Shown: positions 1 to 7,772, counted from the first letter of the stretch. The stretch: 7,773 bases of DNA from an uncultured Lachnospiraceae bacterium (GCA_900555005.1 USJM01000077.1:1-7773); one strand, 5' to 3'. The notes: generated from the letters alone by a model not told the origin. Program-made: numbers and translations.

Positions 1-720
1 ATCCGGCCAGCCGGCTCCCTCCGTCGAGGTTCCTTCCCGCCATTCGAGAAGAAAAAGGCGTTCAAGAAAGTCATCTGCTTCCGCGCCCAGAAGGGACAGG
101 AAGAACGACCGGAAGAAACAGCAGCCGATTCTGAGCCTTCCGCAGACAGCTCCGCTGATCGAAGGCTCTCCCCTGCACAAAGCAGCCCCAAAGCCGAACA
201 GCCGTCCTCGCAGATGCACGACAGCTTTCAGCCTGATTCACAGTCGCATCAAGAGCAGGAGCATGAAACGCTGCCTGAGAATGTGCAGACGATTCCGGTT
301 CCTTTCAGGCAGGCTGAAGCTGCGGCCAATACCGAACACCCAGAAAAAAAGTCCGCTCCACGCGCAGAGCGTCCCGTTCAGGTACAGGCGTCTGTGAAGA
401 CTGGGCGCGCAGAGAAGGTGCCGTCAGCGGCGCATGAGGAGCATTCGGTTCAGGCGGGGAGTTCCCCTCAGGAGGAGATTCCATCGCAGACAGGTTCATC
501 CCGCTATCCTTTCTCCAGAATCACCGACGTTCTGAGCAAAAAGTGCAGCTTCTCTCCTGATGAAAAACAGCTCTCCATCATCCGTGATGTTCTGATGAAG
601 GCCAGAAATAAACAGCAGTTTTACACCCTCATCGTCCGCAAATGCGGTCAGAAAAACGGCCTCGCATTGTACCACACAATCCGCTGTGCCTATAATGATC
701 TCCTGTCAATCGAAGGCTGA
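1..720 (+). CDS. Hypothetical protein, 5'-truncated, low-complexity region plus C-terminal domain
   Basis: The frame is open from the first base to a TGA at 718-720, so the gene starts before the window and 239 residues are visible. The first inner ATG (214) has no good ribosome site and lies inside low-complexity sequence, so it is probably not the start. Residues 1 to about 165 are rich in Pro, Glu, Gln, Ser and Ala with basic patches, typical of a disordered linker. The last 70 or so residues look folded: SFSPDEKQLSIIRDVL, then QQFYTLIVRKCGQKNGLALY, ending in SIEG. This short helical tail reminds me of the C-terminal tail of some Clostridia NYN-domain (PIN-like nuclease) proteins, but that is memory only and the catalytic part would be outside the window. 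There is no signal peptide or membrane segment in the visible part. It converges on the vWA locus with only 5 bases between the stops and no terminator hairpin seen. Confidence 0.7.
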   Translation: MRPAGSLRRGSFPPFEKKKAFKKVICFRAQKGQEERPEETAADSEPSADSSADRRLSPAQSSPKAEQPSSQMHDSFQPDSQSHQEQEHETLPENVQTIPVPFRQAEAAANTEHPEKKSAPRAERPVQVQASVKTGRAEKVPSAAHEEHSVQAGSSPQEEIPSQTGSSRYPFSRITDVLSKKCSFSPDEKQLSIIRDVLMKARNKQQFYTLIVRKCGQKNGLALYHTIRCAYNDLLSIEG

Positions 721-725
721 GGCGA

Positions 726-1451
726 TTACACCAGAAGCCTTGTCCGTTCCTCCTGCCGGGGCTCGTCTTCTGCGGGCTCCGGGCCAGACGTGTAGAGAAC
801 TGTGATGATCGCGGTCCCGCCATTCGCCGCACAGAAGATGCGGAACCTGCATGTCGTTTCAAGCGGCAGCTTTTCCACCGGATGCCCATGTTCATCCTGG
901 ATAATACAGGACTTCGTCTTTGATGCAAGCACAGCGCCGCCCTTTCTGGCATATATCTTCACTTTCGCCAGTTCGGTTCCCTCCAGATATGTGTCCTTCA
1001 CGATCTCCGAGAGCTTTACACCTTTTCTGTATTCCTGAAGACACGCCTGGTTCATTGCCGGTACTCCAAATATCTTCTGCTGTTCCATCACAACATAATA
1101 GCGAAGATATCCGGACAGGCAGCGTGTCTGTGTCTGGAACAGAAGAATCACGGCTGCAGCGATCAGCAGTCCGATCATCGCTGCGATCATCCAGACGGTC
1201 TGCATGCTTCCAATCAGCGCCTGCACATCTGCGGCAATTTCGACTTCTGACGACTTTCCTCTGCGCGCTGCCACAACGCGGATGATCGATGTTCCATTTT
1301 CCAGCCCGCTGATGATCAACAGTGTTCCATTCACCTGCACACGGACGGACCGGCCTTCCATCACCTGAGCCGTGACGGTTGCCGGTACCTTGTCCCGGTG
1401 TCCTCTGCTCTCAGGCTGAACAATGCCCCAAGATCGACAGATGCCCGGCAA
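726..1451 (-). CDS. C-terminal part of the frameshifted vWA membrane protein
   Basis: This frame is open from a TTG at 1449-1451 down to the stop at 726-728 and encodes about 241 residues, but the TTG has no ribosome site and the first 20 or so residues (PGICRSWGIVQ and on) look like the wrong frame. Convincing protein starts near 1395 with DKVPATVTAQVMEG, followed by a beta-rich stretch (VNGTLLIISGLENGTSIIRV). A single strong membrane helix follows (MIAAMIGLLIAAAVILLF). The last 125 or so residues are probably cytoplasmic, with a basic and beta-rich segment (KVKIYARKGGAVLASKTKS) and an acidic tail ending RTRLLV. I do not recognise this tail domain. I infer it is the C-terminal part of the vWA gene at 1501-2397, joined through a middle-frame segment; adding one G in the GGG run at about 1394-1397 links the frames as EDTG-DKVPA. 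It could instead be a separate small membrane protein, but the lack of a start argues against that. Confidence 0.6.
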   Translation of the reverse strand: MPGICRSWGIVQPESRGHRDKVPATVTAQVMEGRSVRVQVNGTLLIISGLENGTSIIRVVAARRGKSSEVEIAADVQALIGSMQTVWMIAAMIGLLIAAAVILLFQTQTRCLSGYLRYYVVMEQQKIFGVPAMNQACLQEYRKGVKLSEIVKDTYLEGTELAKVKIYARKGGAVLASKTKSCIIQDEHGHPVEKLPLETTCRFRIFCAANGGTAIITVLYTSGPEPAEDEPRQEERTRLLV

Positions 1452-1606
1452 AGCTGCGGAATCAGTCCGCCAAGTCTGACGGGACCTGAAATATTCCCGA
1501 TCATCGCCGGCGCTCCTTCCGTCTCTGTTTCCATCCCTTCCGTCTGCTCAGGCTTCTCAGTATACTGAAGTCCGTTTCTGTCATCAGAAGAGCTGCAGAC
1601 TCCGTT
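1361..1606 (-). other. Middle-frame coding segment of the vWA gene (linker and start of C-terminal region)
   Basis: On the minus strand a third frame is open from just after a TGA at 1607-1609 to a TGA at 1361-1363. It reads TEKPEQTEGMETETEGAPAM and then GNISGPVRLGGLIPQL and SVDLGALFSLRAEDTG. The Thr/Glu-rich part continues the ETETETEFETES linker of the upstream vWA frame, and the second part looks like ordinary folded protein. By contrast, the vWA frame itself turns into Arg/Lys-rich nonsense here (RRKGWKQRRKERRR) and stops. The overlap ATGA at 1501-1504 would also allow a coupled start in this frame, but that product would be only 47 residues and has no obvious identity. I read this segment as the middle piece of one broken gene. 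Confidence 0.6.
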
Positions 1607-2397
1607 TCAAACTCTGTTTCAGTCTCTGTTTCCAGCTCCGGCGAAGACAGGGTTTCTCTTGCCTGTGTACTCAATGTCAGCAGAATTCCGCTCAGGTATG
1701 ATACATCCTCGCCCCGGATAAAGCTCCCGCCCGTCCGTTCCGCCAGATACCCCAGCAGATTCTCATCGATTGCTCCACTGGTTCCAAGGCCGATGGTATC
1801 GAACCGGATCCTCATGTCCCTGGCCTGCTCTGCCGCCGTCAAAGCCATTGTCAAGGAAGCCTTCTCCGCGGCCTCCTCGTCCTGCTCATGCGGCAGATCA
1901 ATCATTCCGTCCGTCACGAGAATCACCCGTCTGTCCTGGCCTGAGGCATCTTCCTGCAGAATGGATACGGCCCTCCTCAAAGCACTCCCGATATCGGTAT
2001 CCCCCCGTGTGTAGGATAACGCCTGTATGAAGGAACATGCACCGTCCGCCTGACCGCCTTCCACCTTGGACAGTGGGTATTCCGTGCCGATTTGATCCGA
2101 AAACGGAATGACAGCGGCCTTTCCTTCCAGCTCTGAGAGTTTTCGGATGCTGTCCTCGACTGCTTTTTTCATCTGGTTTCCCGGGTCTGTCGAGAACATA
2201 GAACCACTGACGTCCAGGACAAACACAACTTCCCGGGCAGCTTCCAGATTCACAGTCTCCCCCGATTCAGTGGCAAACGCCCCGGCGTCTGCCCGCCTCC
2301 CCAAAATCAGAAGGAGGAAGACCATACCGATGATCACCGGCAGTATCACAGCAGCATGCTGATACGGGACATTTCTTCGATGGATACGCTGTTTCAT
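1501..2397 (-). CDS. Membrane-anchored von Willebrand factor A domain protein (N-terminal part, frameshifted)
   Basis: Start chosen at ATG 2395-2397 because GGGAGG lies 7 bases upstream (2405-2410); an in-frame ATG at 2494-2496 has no ribosome site. The product is 298 residues. A basic N-terminus is followed by one membrane helix at residues 15-32 (AAVILPVIIGMVFLLLIL), so the vWA domain is probably outside the cell. The domain has a full metal-ion-dependent adhesion site: DVSGS (Asp62, Ser64, Ser66), the Thr of GDTDIGSAL and the Asp of VTDG. Such domains bind ligands through Mg2+ or Ca2+; the partner here is unknown. After the domain comes an acidic Thr/Glu linker, and the last 25 or so residues become strongly basic, a sign of a wrong frame. 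I infer that a base is missing somewhere in about 1550-1606 and that the true protein continues in two further frames to 726, giving about 557 residues with a second membrane helix. A TTGCAA-17-TAGAAT promoter sits at 2688-2716. Confidence 0.85.
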   Translation of the reverse strand: MKQRIHRRNVPYQHAAVILPVIIGMVFLLLILGRRADAGAFATESGETVNLEAAREVVFVLDVSGSMFSTDPGNQMKKAVEDSIRKLSELEGKAAVIPFSDQIGTEYPLSKVEGGQADGACSFIQALSYTRGDTDIGSALRRAVSILQEDASGQDRRVILVTDGMIDLPHEQDEEAAEKASLTMALTAAEQARDMRIRFDTIGLGTSGAIDENLLGYLAERTGGSFIRGEDVSYLSGILLTLSTQARETLSSPELETETETEFETESAALLMTETDFSILRSLSRRKGWKQRRKERRR

Positions 2398-2568
2398 TAG
2401 AGTACCTCCCTGGCTGTAACATGATCGTGTGAAACCATCAATCTGGCGCAAGGCCCGGCTGCTGTATACAGAATCGAAATCTCGGAGTCGGATCATGGAA
2501 GATTAAGCGCTTTCCCGGGAAAAAAGACAGAAGAATCCATACGCAGATGAATCCATGGTGAACTGGAA

Positions 2569-2632
2569 CTGGTTTTCGGGTTTTCTTGTTTTCTGGATTT
2601 CTGGTTTTCGGTTTTTCTTGTTTTCTGGATTT
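2569..2632. repeat. Two-copy 32-bp tandem repeat
   Basis: Copies 2569-2600 and 2601-2632 are identical at 31 of 32 positions (G or T at position 12). Each copy is itself made of four roughly 8-bp blocks of the type GGTTTTCG / GTTTTCTT / GTTTTCTG / GATTTCTG. It lies between the two divergent genes, in the inferred 5' leader of the vWA transcript, where the RNA would be A-rich. There is no spacer between the copies, so it is not a CRISPR array. Confidence 0.9.
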
Positions 2633-2687
2633 CAGATATTCGGATCGGAAGATAGAATTGATTCAACTTTAGAATTGAAGTGTCCTT

Positions 2688-2716
2688 ATTCTACGATGTA
2701 CGTGGTTTGTTTGCAA
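2688..2716 (-). promoter_or_regulatory. Predicted sigma-A-type promoter of the vWA gene
   Basis: On the minus strand TTGCAA (2711-2716) and TAGAAT (2688-2693) are separated by exactly 17 bases. The -10 box matches 5 of 6 consensus bases and the -35 box 4 of 6. The start of transcription would fall near 2681, giving an unusually long leader of about 280 bases that includes the tandem repeat. Confidence 0.55.
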
Positions 2717-2744
2717 GAGGGTTCCCGTTAAAATGTTACAGCTT

Positions 2745-2773
2745 TTCACAATCATTCATACTTTCTTTACAAT
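2745..2773 (+). promoter_or_regulatory. Predicted upstream promoter of the glucosaminidase gene
   Basis: TTCACA (2745-2750), 17 bases, then TACAAT (2768-2773). Both boxes match 5 of 6 consensus bases. It overlaps the second promoter candidate, so the two could not be occupied at once. Confidence 0.5.
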
Positions 2774-2794
2774 TGATTCATCTTACTGTAAGAT
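2766..2794 (+). promoter_or_regulatory. Predicted downstream promoter of the glucosaminidase gene
   Basis: TTTACA (2766-2771, 5 of 6), 17 bases, then TAAGAT (2789-2794, 4 of 6). Transcription would begin near 2801, about 100 bases before the start codon. Either this or the overlapping site at 2745-2773 may be the real one. Confidence 0.4.
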
Positions 2795-2902
2795 ATACGG
2801 AGATATATTGATTGATTTTGTTTATTTCCATGATACTGATGCCGGACAGCCGTCTGAATCAGTGATGAAAGGCTTCCCGGAAGCTGTCAAGAGGGGATTT
2901 TC

Positions 2903-4174
2903 ATGATGAAACAGCGTAATATTACCCGCCGGTTCCATGCGATGCGCGCCGCCGTGATGATTCTGATGGCATGCGCATGTCTCATGTGTCTATTGACTGC
3001 CAGCCTGAAGCCGGCATACGCGGCAAACTCAAAAAACACGCTCCGTACTTCACGCTCAGCAGAAAGAAGCGGCGCAGGCTGGACCCGTGAGGGAGAAGCT
3101 GTCTCCTATATTCTGCCGTCCGGAAAGAAGGCTGCCGGGTTCAGGAAAATCGGCCGATACTGGTATCACTTCGATAAAGGCGGAACACTCAGCACGGGAT
3201 GGTTTACTGTCAAATCCCGCCGCTACTTTGCCAAAAAAACCGGTACAGTCGGCAAAACATACGGCATGCTTCGAACCGGTTTCCGGAAGGTGGATGGTGT
3301 CTATTATTATTTCAACACAACCGGAAAGAAGGGCGTGGTCGGACGTCAGAAAACGGGCTGGATCACCGTGGGCAGATACCGCTACTATTATCATCCGGAC
3401 GGGACGAAGGCCTCTGGTCTGACAACGATTGGCAGGAAGCTCTTCTACTTCTCCGAGACCGGAGCTGTTAAATACCGCGGAAGGCTCGTGACTGGCTGGA
3501 AAACCGTCGATGGCAAAAAATACTACTTCCGTCCCACGGGCAAGATCGGCACAGTCGGGGCCGCCTACAAAAACAAGAAGGTTAAAATCAAGAAGAAATA
3601 TTACCGCTTCGACGCAGAGGGCGCGCTTATTACCAATAATACGAATACCGCTTCTTCCAGTACGGCACCGGTCGCCAGTGTTGTCTCAAACGAAGTCTTC
3701 ATCGAGACCATCGGCGCCCTTGCACATGCAGACATGCAGCAGAGCGGGGTCCTGGCTTCTGTCACAACCGCACAGGCCATCCTTGAGAGTGCTTCCGGCA
3801 CGTCGGTCCTGGCGATCTACGCAGGCAACCTGTTCGGGATGAAAGCAGCCCTCTCGGGAAACAACTGGCCTTCTGCATGGAACGGCGCAACCTACAAGAA
3901 ACAGACGCTGGAATATATGAACAATTCCTACATCTCTGTCTATGCGGACTTCCGGAAATATGAAAACTGGGCACAGAGCGTCGCTGATCACTCTGCCTAC
4001 CTGACAGGTGCACAGAAGTCGAAGGGGATCCTGCGGTATGCAGGGCTTGCAGGTGAGAAAGATTATAAAAAAGCCGCTTCCATCATCAAGGCTGGCGGCT
4101 ATGCCACAGACCCTGGCTATGTTGCCAAGCTCTGCAGTCTCATCGAGCGCTACAACCTCACGCGCTTTGACTGA
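2903..4174 (+). CDS. Secreted N-acetylglucosaminidase (GH73-like) with cell-wall-binding repeats
   Basis: The 423-residue product is a peptidoglycan hydrolase exported to the cell wall, where this family cuts the glycan chain next to N-acetylglucosamine. Residues 1-40 form a Sec signal peptide: basic start, hydrophobic core VMILMACACLMCLL, and a likely cleavage site after AYA (Ala40). Residues about 78-243 hold seven aromatic/glycine repeats of the choline-binding or CW-binding type (for example TGWKTVDGKKYYF and TGFRKVDGVYYYF). A Ser/Thr/Asn linker leads to the catalytic domain at about 263-423. The motif TTAQAILES places the likely catalytic acid at Glu295; NLFGMK and YATDPGYVAKL are further family motifs. 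AGAGGGG (2890-2896) precedes two adjacent ATG codons (2903 and 2906), so the start is uncertain by one residue. Repeats are strongly basic, which fits binding to anionic wall polymers (inference). A strong terminator follows at 4199-4245. The gene is single and intact; the exact cell role (separation, autolysis) cannot be told. Confidence 0.93.
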   Translation: MMKQRNITRRFHAMRAAVMILMACACLMCLLTASLKPAYAANSKNTLRTSRSAERSGAGWTREGEAVSYILPSGKKAAGFRKIGRYWYHFDKGGTLSTGWFTVKSRRYFAKKTGTVGKTYGMLRTGFRKVDGVYYYFNTTGKKGVVGRQKTGWITVGRYRYYYHPDGTKASGLTTIGRKLFYFSETGAVKYRGRLVTGWKTVDGKKYYFRPTGKIGTVGAAYKNKKVKIKKKYYRFDAEGALITNNTNTASSSTAPVASVVSNEVFIETIGALAHADMQQSGVLASVTTAQAILESASGTSVLAIYAGNLFGMKAALSGNNWPSAWNGATYKKQTLEYMNNSYISVYADFRKYENWAQSVADHSAYLTGAQKSKGILRYAGLAGEKDYKKAASIIKAGGYATDPGYVAKLCSLIERYNLTRFD

Positions 4175-4198
4175 CTGATGATCCAGTGAATTTAAAAA

Positions 4199-4245
4199 GG
4201 AGGGGACACCAGTCCGGCACTTTCCGCCGGACCGGCGTCCCCTCC
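4199..4245. terminator. Strong bidirectional intrinsic terminator
   Basis: GGAGGGGAC (4199-4207) pairs with GTCCCCTCC (4237-4245); inside it GTCCGGC (4212-4218) pairs with GCCGGAC (4226-4232), with a 7-base loop and two small mismatches between the stems. The plus strand continues TCTTATTTT and the minus strand reads TTTTTAAATT, so the same hairpin can end both the glucosaminidase transcript and the converging gdhA transcript. Confidence 0.88.
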
Positions 4246-4261
4246 TCTTATTTTCCACCAG

Positions 4262-4305
4262 GATCAGTCTCCATACAGATACATGTTCTGTACAGAGACC
4301 GGATC
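4262..4305. repeat. Imperfect inverted repeat just downstream of gdhA
   Basis: Three blocks pair in order: GATC (4262-4265 with 4302-4305), GTCTC (4267-4271) with GAGAC (4295-4299), and TACAGA (4274-4279) with TCTGTA (4287-4292), separated by small mismatches, with a 7-base loop. It begins 11 bases after the gdhA stop in the direction of gdhA transcription. It has no T-run, so it is more likely an RNA-stabilising hairpin or a protein site than a terminator. Confidence 0.6.
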
Positions 4306-4315
4306 AGAGCCTCTT

Positions 4316-5770
<1,455 letters not shown>

Positions 5771-5814
5771 TTATATTTTTGGAACAATTCTTCGGATTCA
5801 AACATTTTCTGCGG

Positions 5815-6672
5815 TCAGCAGTTTTTCAGAAATGTTTCAAACCTTGCCCTGTCCTCCTCATACTCCCGGAGGCCGGTGTCGTAAATTCCCTGCAGCACGC
5901 CGGGATCCTTTGTGTAAGTCGAGACATGAATCGGCTCATGCGGCGCAAAGATGAATGCATGCCCCTCCTCCTCCAGCCTTCGTGTTGCTCTGAGCTGGCG
6001 GTTGTAGCGGATATGCCTCATCTCGATCGAATGGATCAGGTTCGGGTAGTTCCGAAGCAATGTCCGATAGGCAAACCTCATTTTTTCGGGTTCCCTGACG
6101 GAATCCTTCGGTCTGCACAGGATGACAATGACCTTGTCGCAGCCCGCTTCCAGCGCGTGCTGAACCGGCAGGGAGTTGCTGCATCCGCCGTCACAGTATT
6201 TTCTGCCGTGCACCTCAATCGGCCTGCAGACGACCGGAATGGAGCAGCTGGCCATGATGGCTGAATAGTCGGTCGAGGAGACATCCTCCTTTGTGAAATA
6301 ATGCGGCTTTCCAGTTTCAACATCGGTCGCAACCGCCCACCATTCGGCAGGATTTCTGACCATCGCGTCGTAGTCAAGCGGATCAATGCCTCCCTCTGCC
6401 GTATAGTCCTGATAAATGCGCCTTAAATTGAAAACGGACCCGCTGCTTTTCCATGCCTGAAGGCCAAGGTATTCCGGATCCTGTACATGGTCGACGAAAA
6501 ATCTTCTGTTTCTGTCCCGCTGTCCCGCCAGAAAGGAAGCGCCGCACGCGCACCCCGCGGATACGCCGATCACATAGTCCGGCTTCACCTGGTCATCCAT
6601 CATACGATCCAGAATTGCAGCTGTATACGCGCATTTCATGCCGCCGCCTTCCAGCACCAGTCCAAGCTTCAT
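5815..6672 (-). CDS. Patatin-like phospholipase family protein
   Basis: The 285-residue product belongs to the patatin family of acyl hydrolases, which use a Ser-Asp dyad to cleave acyl chains from lipids. All three hallmarks are visible: the oxyanion-hole glycines GGGMK at residues 9-13, the nucleophile elbow GVSAG with Ser38, and DGG with Asp161 (YCDGGCSN). The chain starts MKLGLVLEGGG directly at the first beta strand, as in other bacterial members. ATG 6670-6672 was chosen, with AAGGAG 11 bases upstream (6684-6689); an in-frame GTG at 6724-6726 would add 18 polar residues not expected in the family. There is no signal peptide or membrane segment, so it is probably cytoplasmic or loosely membrane-associated. 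The physiological lipid is unknown. It lies 76 bases after folD in the same direction with no terminator or promoter seen between, so co-transcription is likely. No good terminator was seen after it; 164 bases separate it from the gdhA start. Confidence 0.92.
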   Translation of the reverse strand: MKLGLVLEGGGMKCAYTAAILDRMMDDQVKPDYVIGVSAGCACGASFLAGQRDRNRRFFVDHVQDPEYLGLQAWKSSGSVFNLRRIYQDYTAEGGIDPLDYDAMVRNPAEWWAVATDVETGKPHYFTKEDVSSTDYSAIMASCSIPVVCRPIEVHGRKYCDGGCSNSLPVQHALEAGCDKVIVILCRPKDSVREPEKMRFAYRTLLRNYPNLIHSIEMRHIRYNRQLRATRRLEEEGHAFIFAPHEPIHVSTYTKDPGVLQGIYDTGLREYEEDRARFETFLKNC

Positions 6673-6748
6673 GACTTTTCCAACTCCTTCTTTCCCTTTA
6701 TGTTTTTCAATGTGAATCTTTCCCACGCCACAGCTGCTACTTTCCGCA

Positions 6749-7644
6749 TCACTTCTTCAGTGCCGCCTCTGCCACGTGAAGCGCCAGCACCGATGTCGTG
6801 ACCGCTCCTCCGCGCGGCACCGGCGTAATCATCGCTACGACCGGCTCTGCCTCCTCGAAGGCAACATCGCCACACAGTCTCCCGTCCGGACCGACATTGA
6901 TCCCTACATCGATGACAACCTGCCCTTCGCGCAAAGACGTTCCTCTGACAACCCCCGCGTGACCGGCGGCAGCGACCAGGATATCCGCCTCCCCTGCAAC
7001 AGAAGGCAGATCGGCTGTCTGCGTATGTGCGATCGTTACGGTTGCATGCCGCTGCAGCAGCATCATTGCGACAGGCTTTCCGATTACAGAGGACCTTCCG
7101 ACAACCACCGCTCTTTTTCCCTTCGGATCAATTTGGTAGTGGTCGAGAATCTCCATCACCGCCTGCGCCGTGCAGGGCGGATAACCGATGGGCATATTGG
7201 TGAACACACCGGCCAGCGAGCCGTCCAGGGCGGATACCCGAGTTTTTTCCCCTGGAAGACACCGCTGAGCGATAAATCTGTCATGCCGTCGATATCCTTT
7301 GACGGAGAGAGCGCATTTTCAATCCGGGATGCGTTGAGGTGACCCGGAAGAGGGCGGAAAAGAAGAACGCCGTGGACAGCCGGGTCTTCATTGGCATCTT
7401 GAATCACAGCCAGAAGCTCCTCCTCGCCCACATGCTCAGGAAAAACGGCCGTCCTCACATTGATTCCGAATGAACGGCACCTTTTGACAGCCCCCTTCTC
7501 ATAGGACAGATCGCTCTCCTTCTCTCCAACCCGTATGATCAGAAGACCGGGGATGATTCCTTTCTTCTCTGCCTCTTGAACTTTCTCTCTGATCCTGTCT
7601 GCAAGAGATTCGTTCACGTCCTTTCCGAGCATCAGCTGCGCCAT
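6749..7644 (-). pseudogene. folD: Methylenetetrahydrofolate dehydrogenase/cyclohydrolase, interrupted by a 53-nt duplicate-like segment
   Basis: FolD interconverts 5,10-methylene-, methenyl- and 10-formyl-tetrahydrofolate in the cytoplasm. Start at ATG 7642-7644, with GGAGGA 9 bases upstream (7654-7659). The first frame (7156-7644, 162 residues) carries the N-terminal domain with Tyr48 in LSYEKGA, VLLFRPLP and the KDIDG Asp. The second (down to 6749, recognisable from 7225) carries the nucleotide-binding domain with VVVGRSSVIGKPVAMMLL and DVGINVGPDG. Neither frame is a full protein. The cause is visible: 7226-7278 and 7173-7225 encode two versions of the same segment (DLSLSGVFQGKKLGYPP and DGSLAGVFTNMPIGYPP), each 53 nt. 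Removing either gives one 280-residue frame, the normal FolD size. The C-terminal glycine loop, PVPRGGAVTT, also seems one residue shorter than I expect. If real, the enzyme is inactive in this strain; if an assembly error, folD is intact. Confidence 0.9.
7173..7278 (-). repeat. Diverged tandem pair of 53-nt units inside folD
   Basis: Unit A is 7226-7278 and unit B 7173-7225. Aligned without gaps, 32 of 53 bases match, with the highest match at the end (TATCCGCCCTG in both) and around TCG and GGT. The encoded peptides align as DLSLSGVFQGKKLGYPP and DGSLAGVFTNMPIGYPP. Such divergence rules out a recent simple copying event and looks like two alleles of one segment placed side by side. Confidence 0.8.
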
Positions 7645-7772
7645 ACGCCGTTGTCCTCCGTTCTGTACGTTCTGTGCATACCATTCGTCCTGCCTGATTC
7701 AGACTTTCCCTGTTCACTGATTCCGCTGCAGGAAGCTGCGACAGACAGAAAGATGCGCTCAGTCTCATCCTG
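7632..7772 (-). CDS. Possible 3' end of an upstream leftward gene
   Basis: One minus-strand frame is open from the window edge to a TGA at 7632-7634, overlapping the folD start by 13 bases; it begins QDETERIFLSVAASCSG. Another frame (MRLSASFCLSQLPAAES at 7768 and down) is also open across this stretch but runs on inside folD. Neither resembles a protein I know, and no promoter is visible before folD, which is why a co-transcribed upstream gene is plausible. Which frame, if any, is coding cannot be decided from 46 codons. Confidence 0.25.
   Translation of the reverse strand, partial: QDETERIFLSVAASCSGISEQGKSESGRTNGMHRTYRTEDNGVWRS

Larger units (their letters stand above)
2398..2902. other. 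505-base intergenic region between divergent genes
   Basis: No convincing gene was found on either strand. The region holds the vWA ribosome site (2405-2410), a perfect 10-bp palindrome CTGTATACAG (2462-2471), the 32-bp tandem repeat (2569-2632), one leftward promoter (2688-2716), two overlapping rightward promoters (2745-2773 and 2766-2794), and the leader of the glucosaminidase gene with short inverted repeats (2835-2840 with 2858-2863; 2872-2876 with 2880-2884). From about 2640 to 2840 it is much more AT-rich than the genes, as expected for a promoter region. Confidence 0.75.

Noticed and set aside
2462..2471. 10-bp palindrome CTGTATACAG as an operator
   Set aside because: It is short, occurs once, and lies over 200 bases downstream of the predicted vWA promoter; too weak to call.
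2398..2496. N-terminal extension of the vWA protein to ATG 2496
   Set aside because: There is no ribosome site before 2496, whereas GGGAGG lies 7 bases before the 2397 ATG, which directly precedes a normal membrane anchor.
2569..2632. Possible CRISPR-like repeats, since the unit is 32 bp
   Set aside because: The two copies are directly adjacent with no spacer, have inner 8-bp periodicity, and there are no cas genes.
3686..4258. 190-residue minus-strand open frame opposite the glucosaminidase gene
   Set aside because: It is antisense to a clear GH73-like domain, passes through the terminator hairpin, and has no family-like sequence.
6673..6726. GTG start at 6726 for the patatin-like protein
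   Set aside because: The 18 extra residues are polar and outside the family fold; ATG 6672 has AAGGAG upstream and begins at the first conserved strand.
7240..7252. Programmed -1 frameshift or slippage at the A6 run after GGGG in folD
   Set aside because: The zero-frame codons are AAA AAA with G before them, so the heptamer is not in the correct register, and the frame change is better explained by the 53-nt extra unit; slipping would leave about 18 surplus residues.
6776..7342. 188-residue plus-strand open frame opposite folD
   Set aside because: It is antisense to recognisable FolD motifs and its composition (Arg, His, Cys and Asp rich) is typical of a shadow frame.
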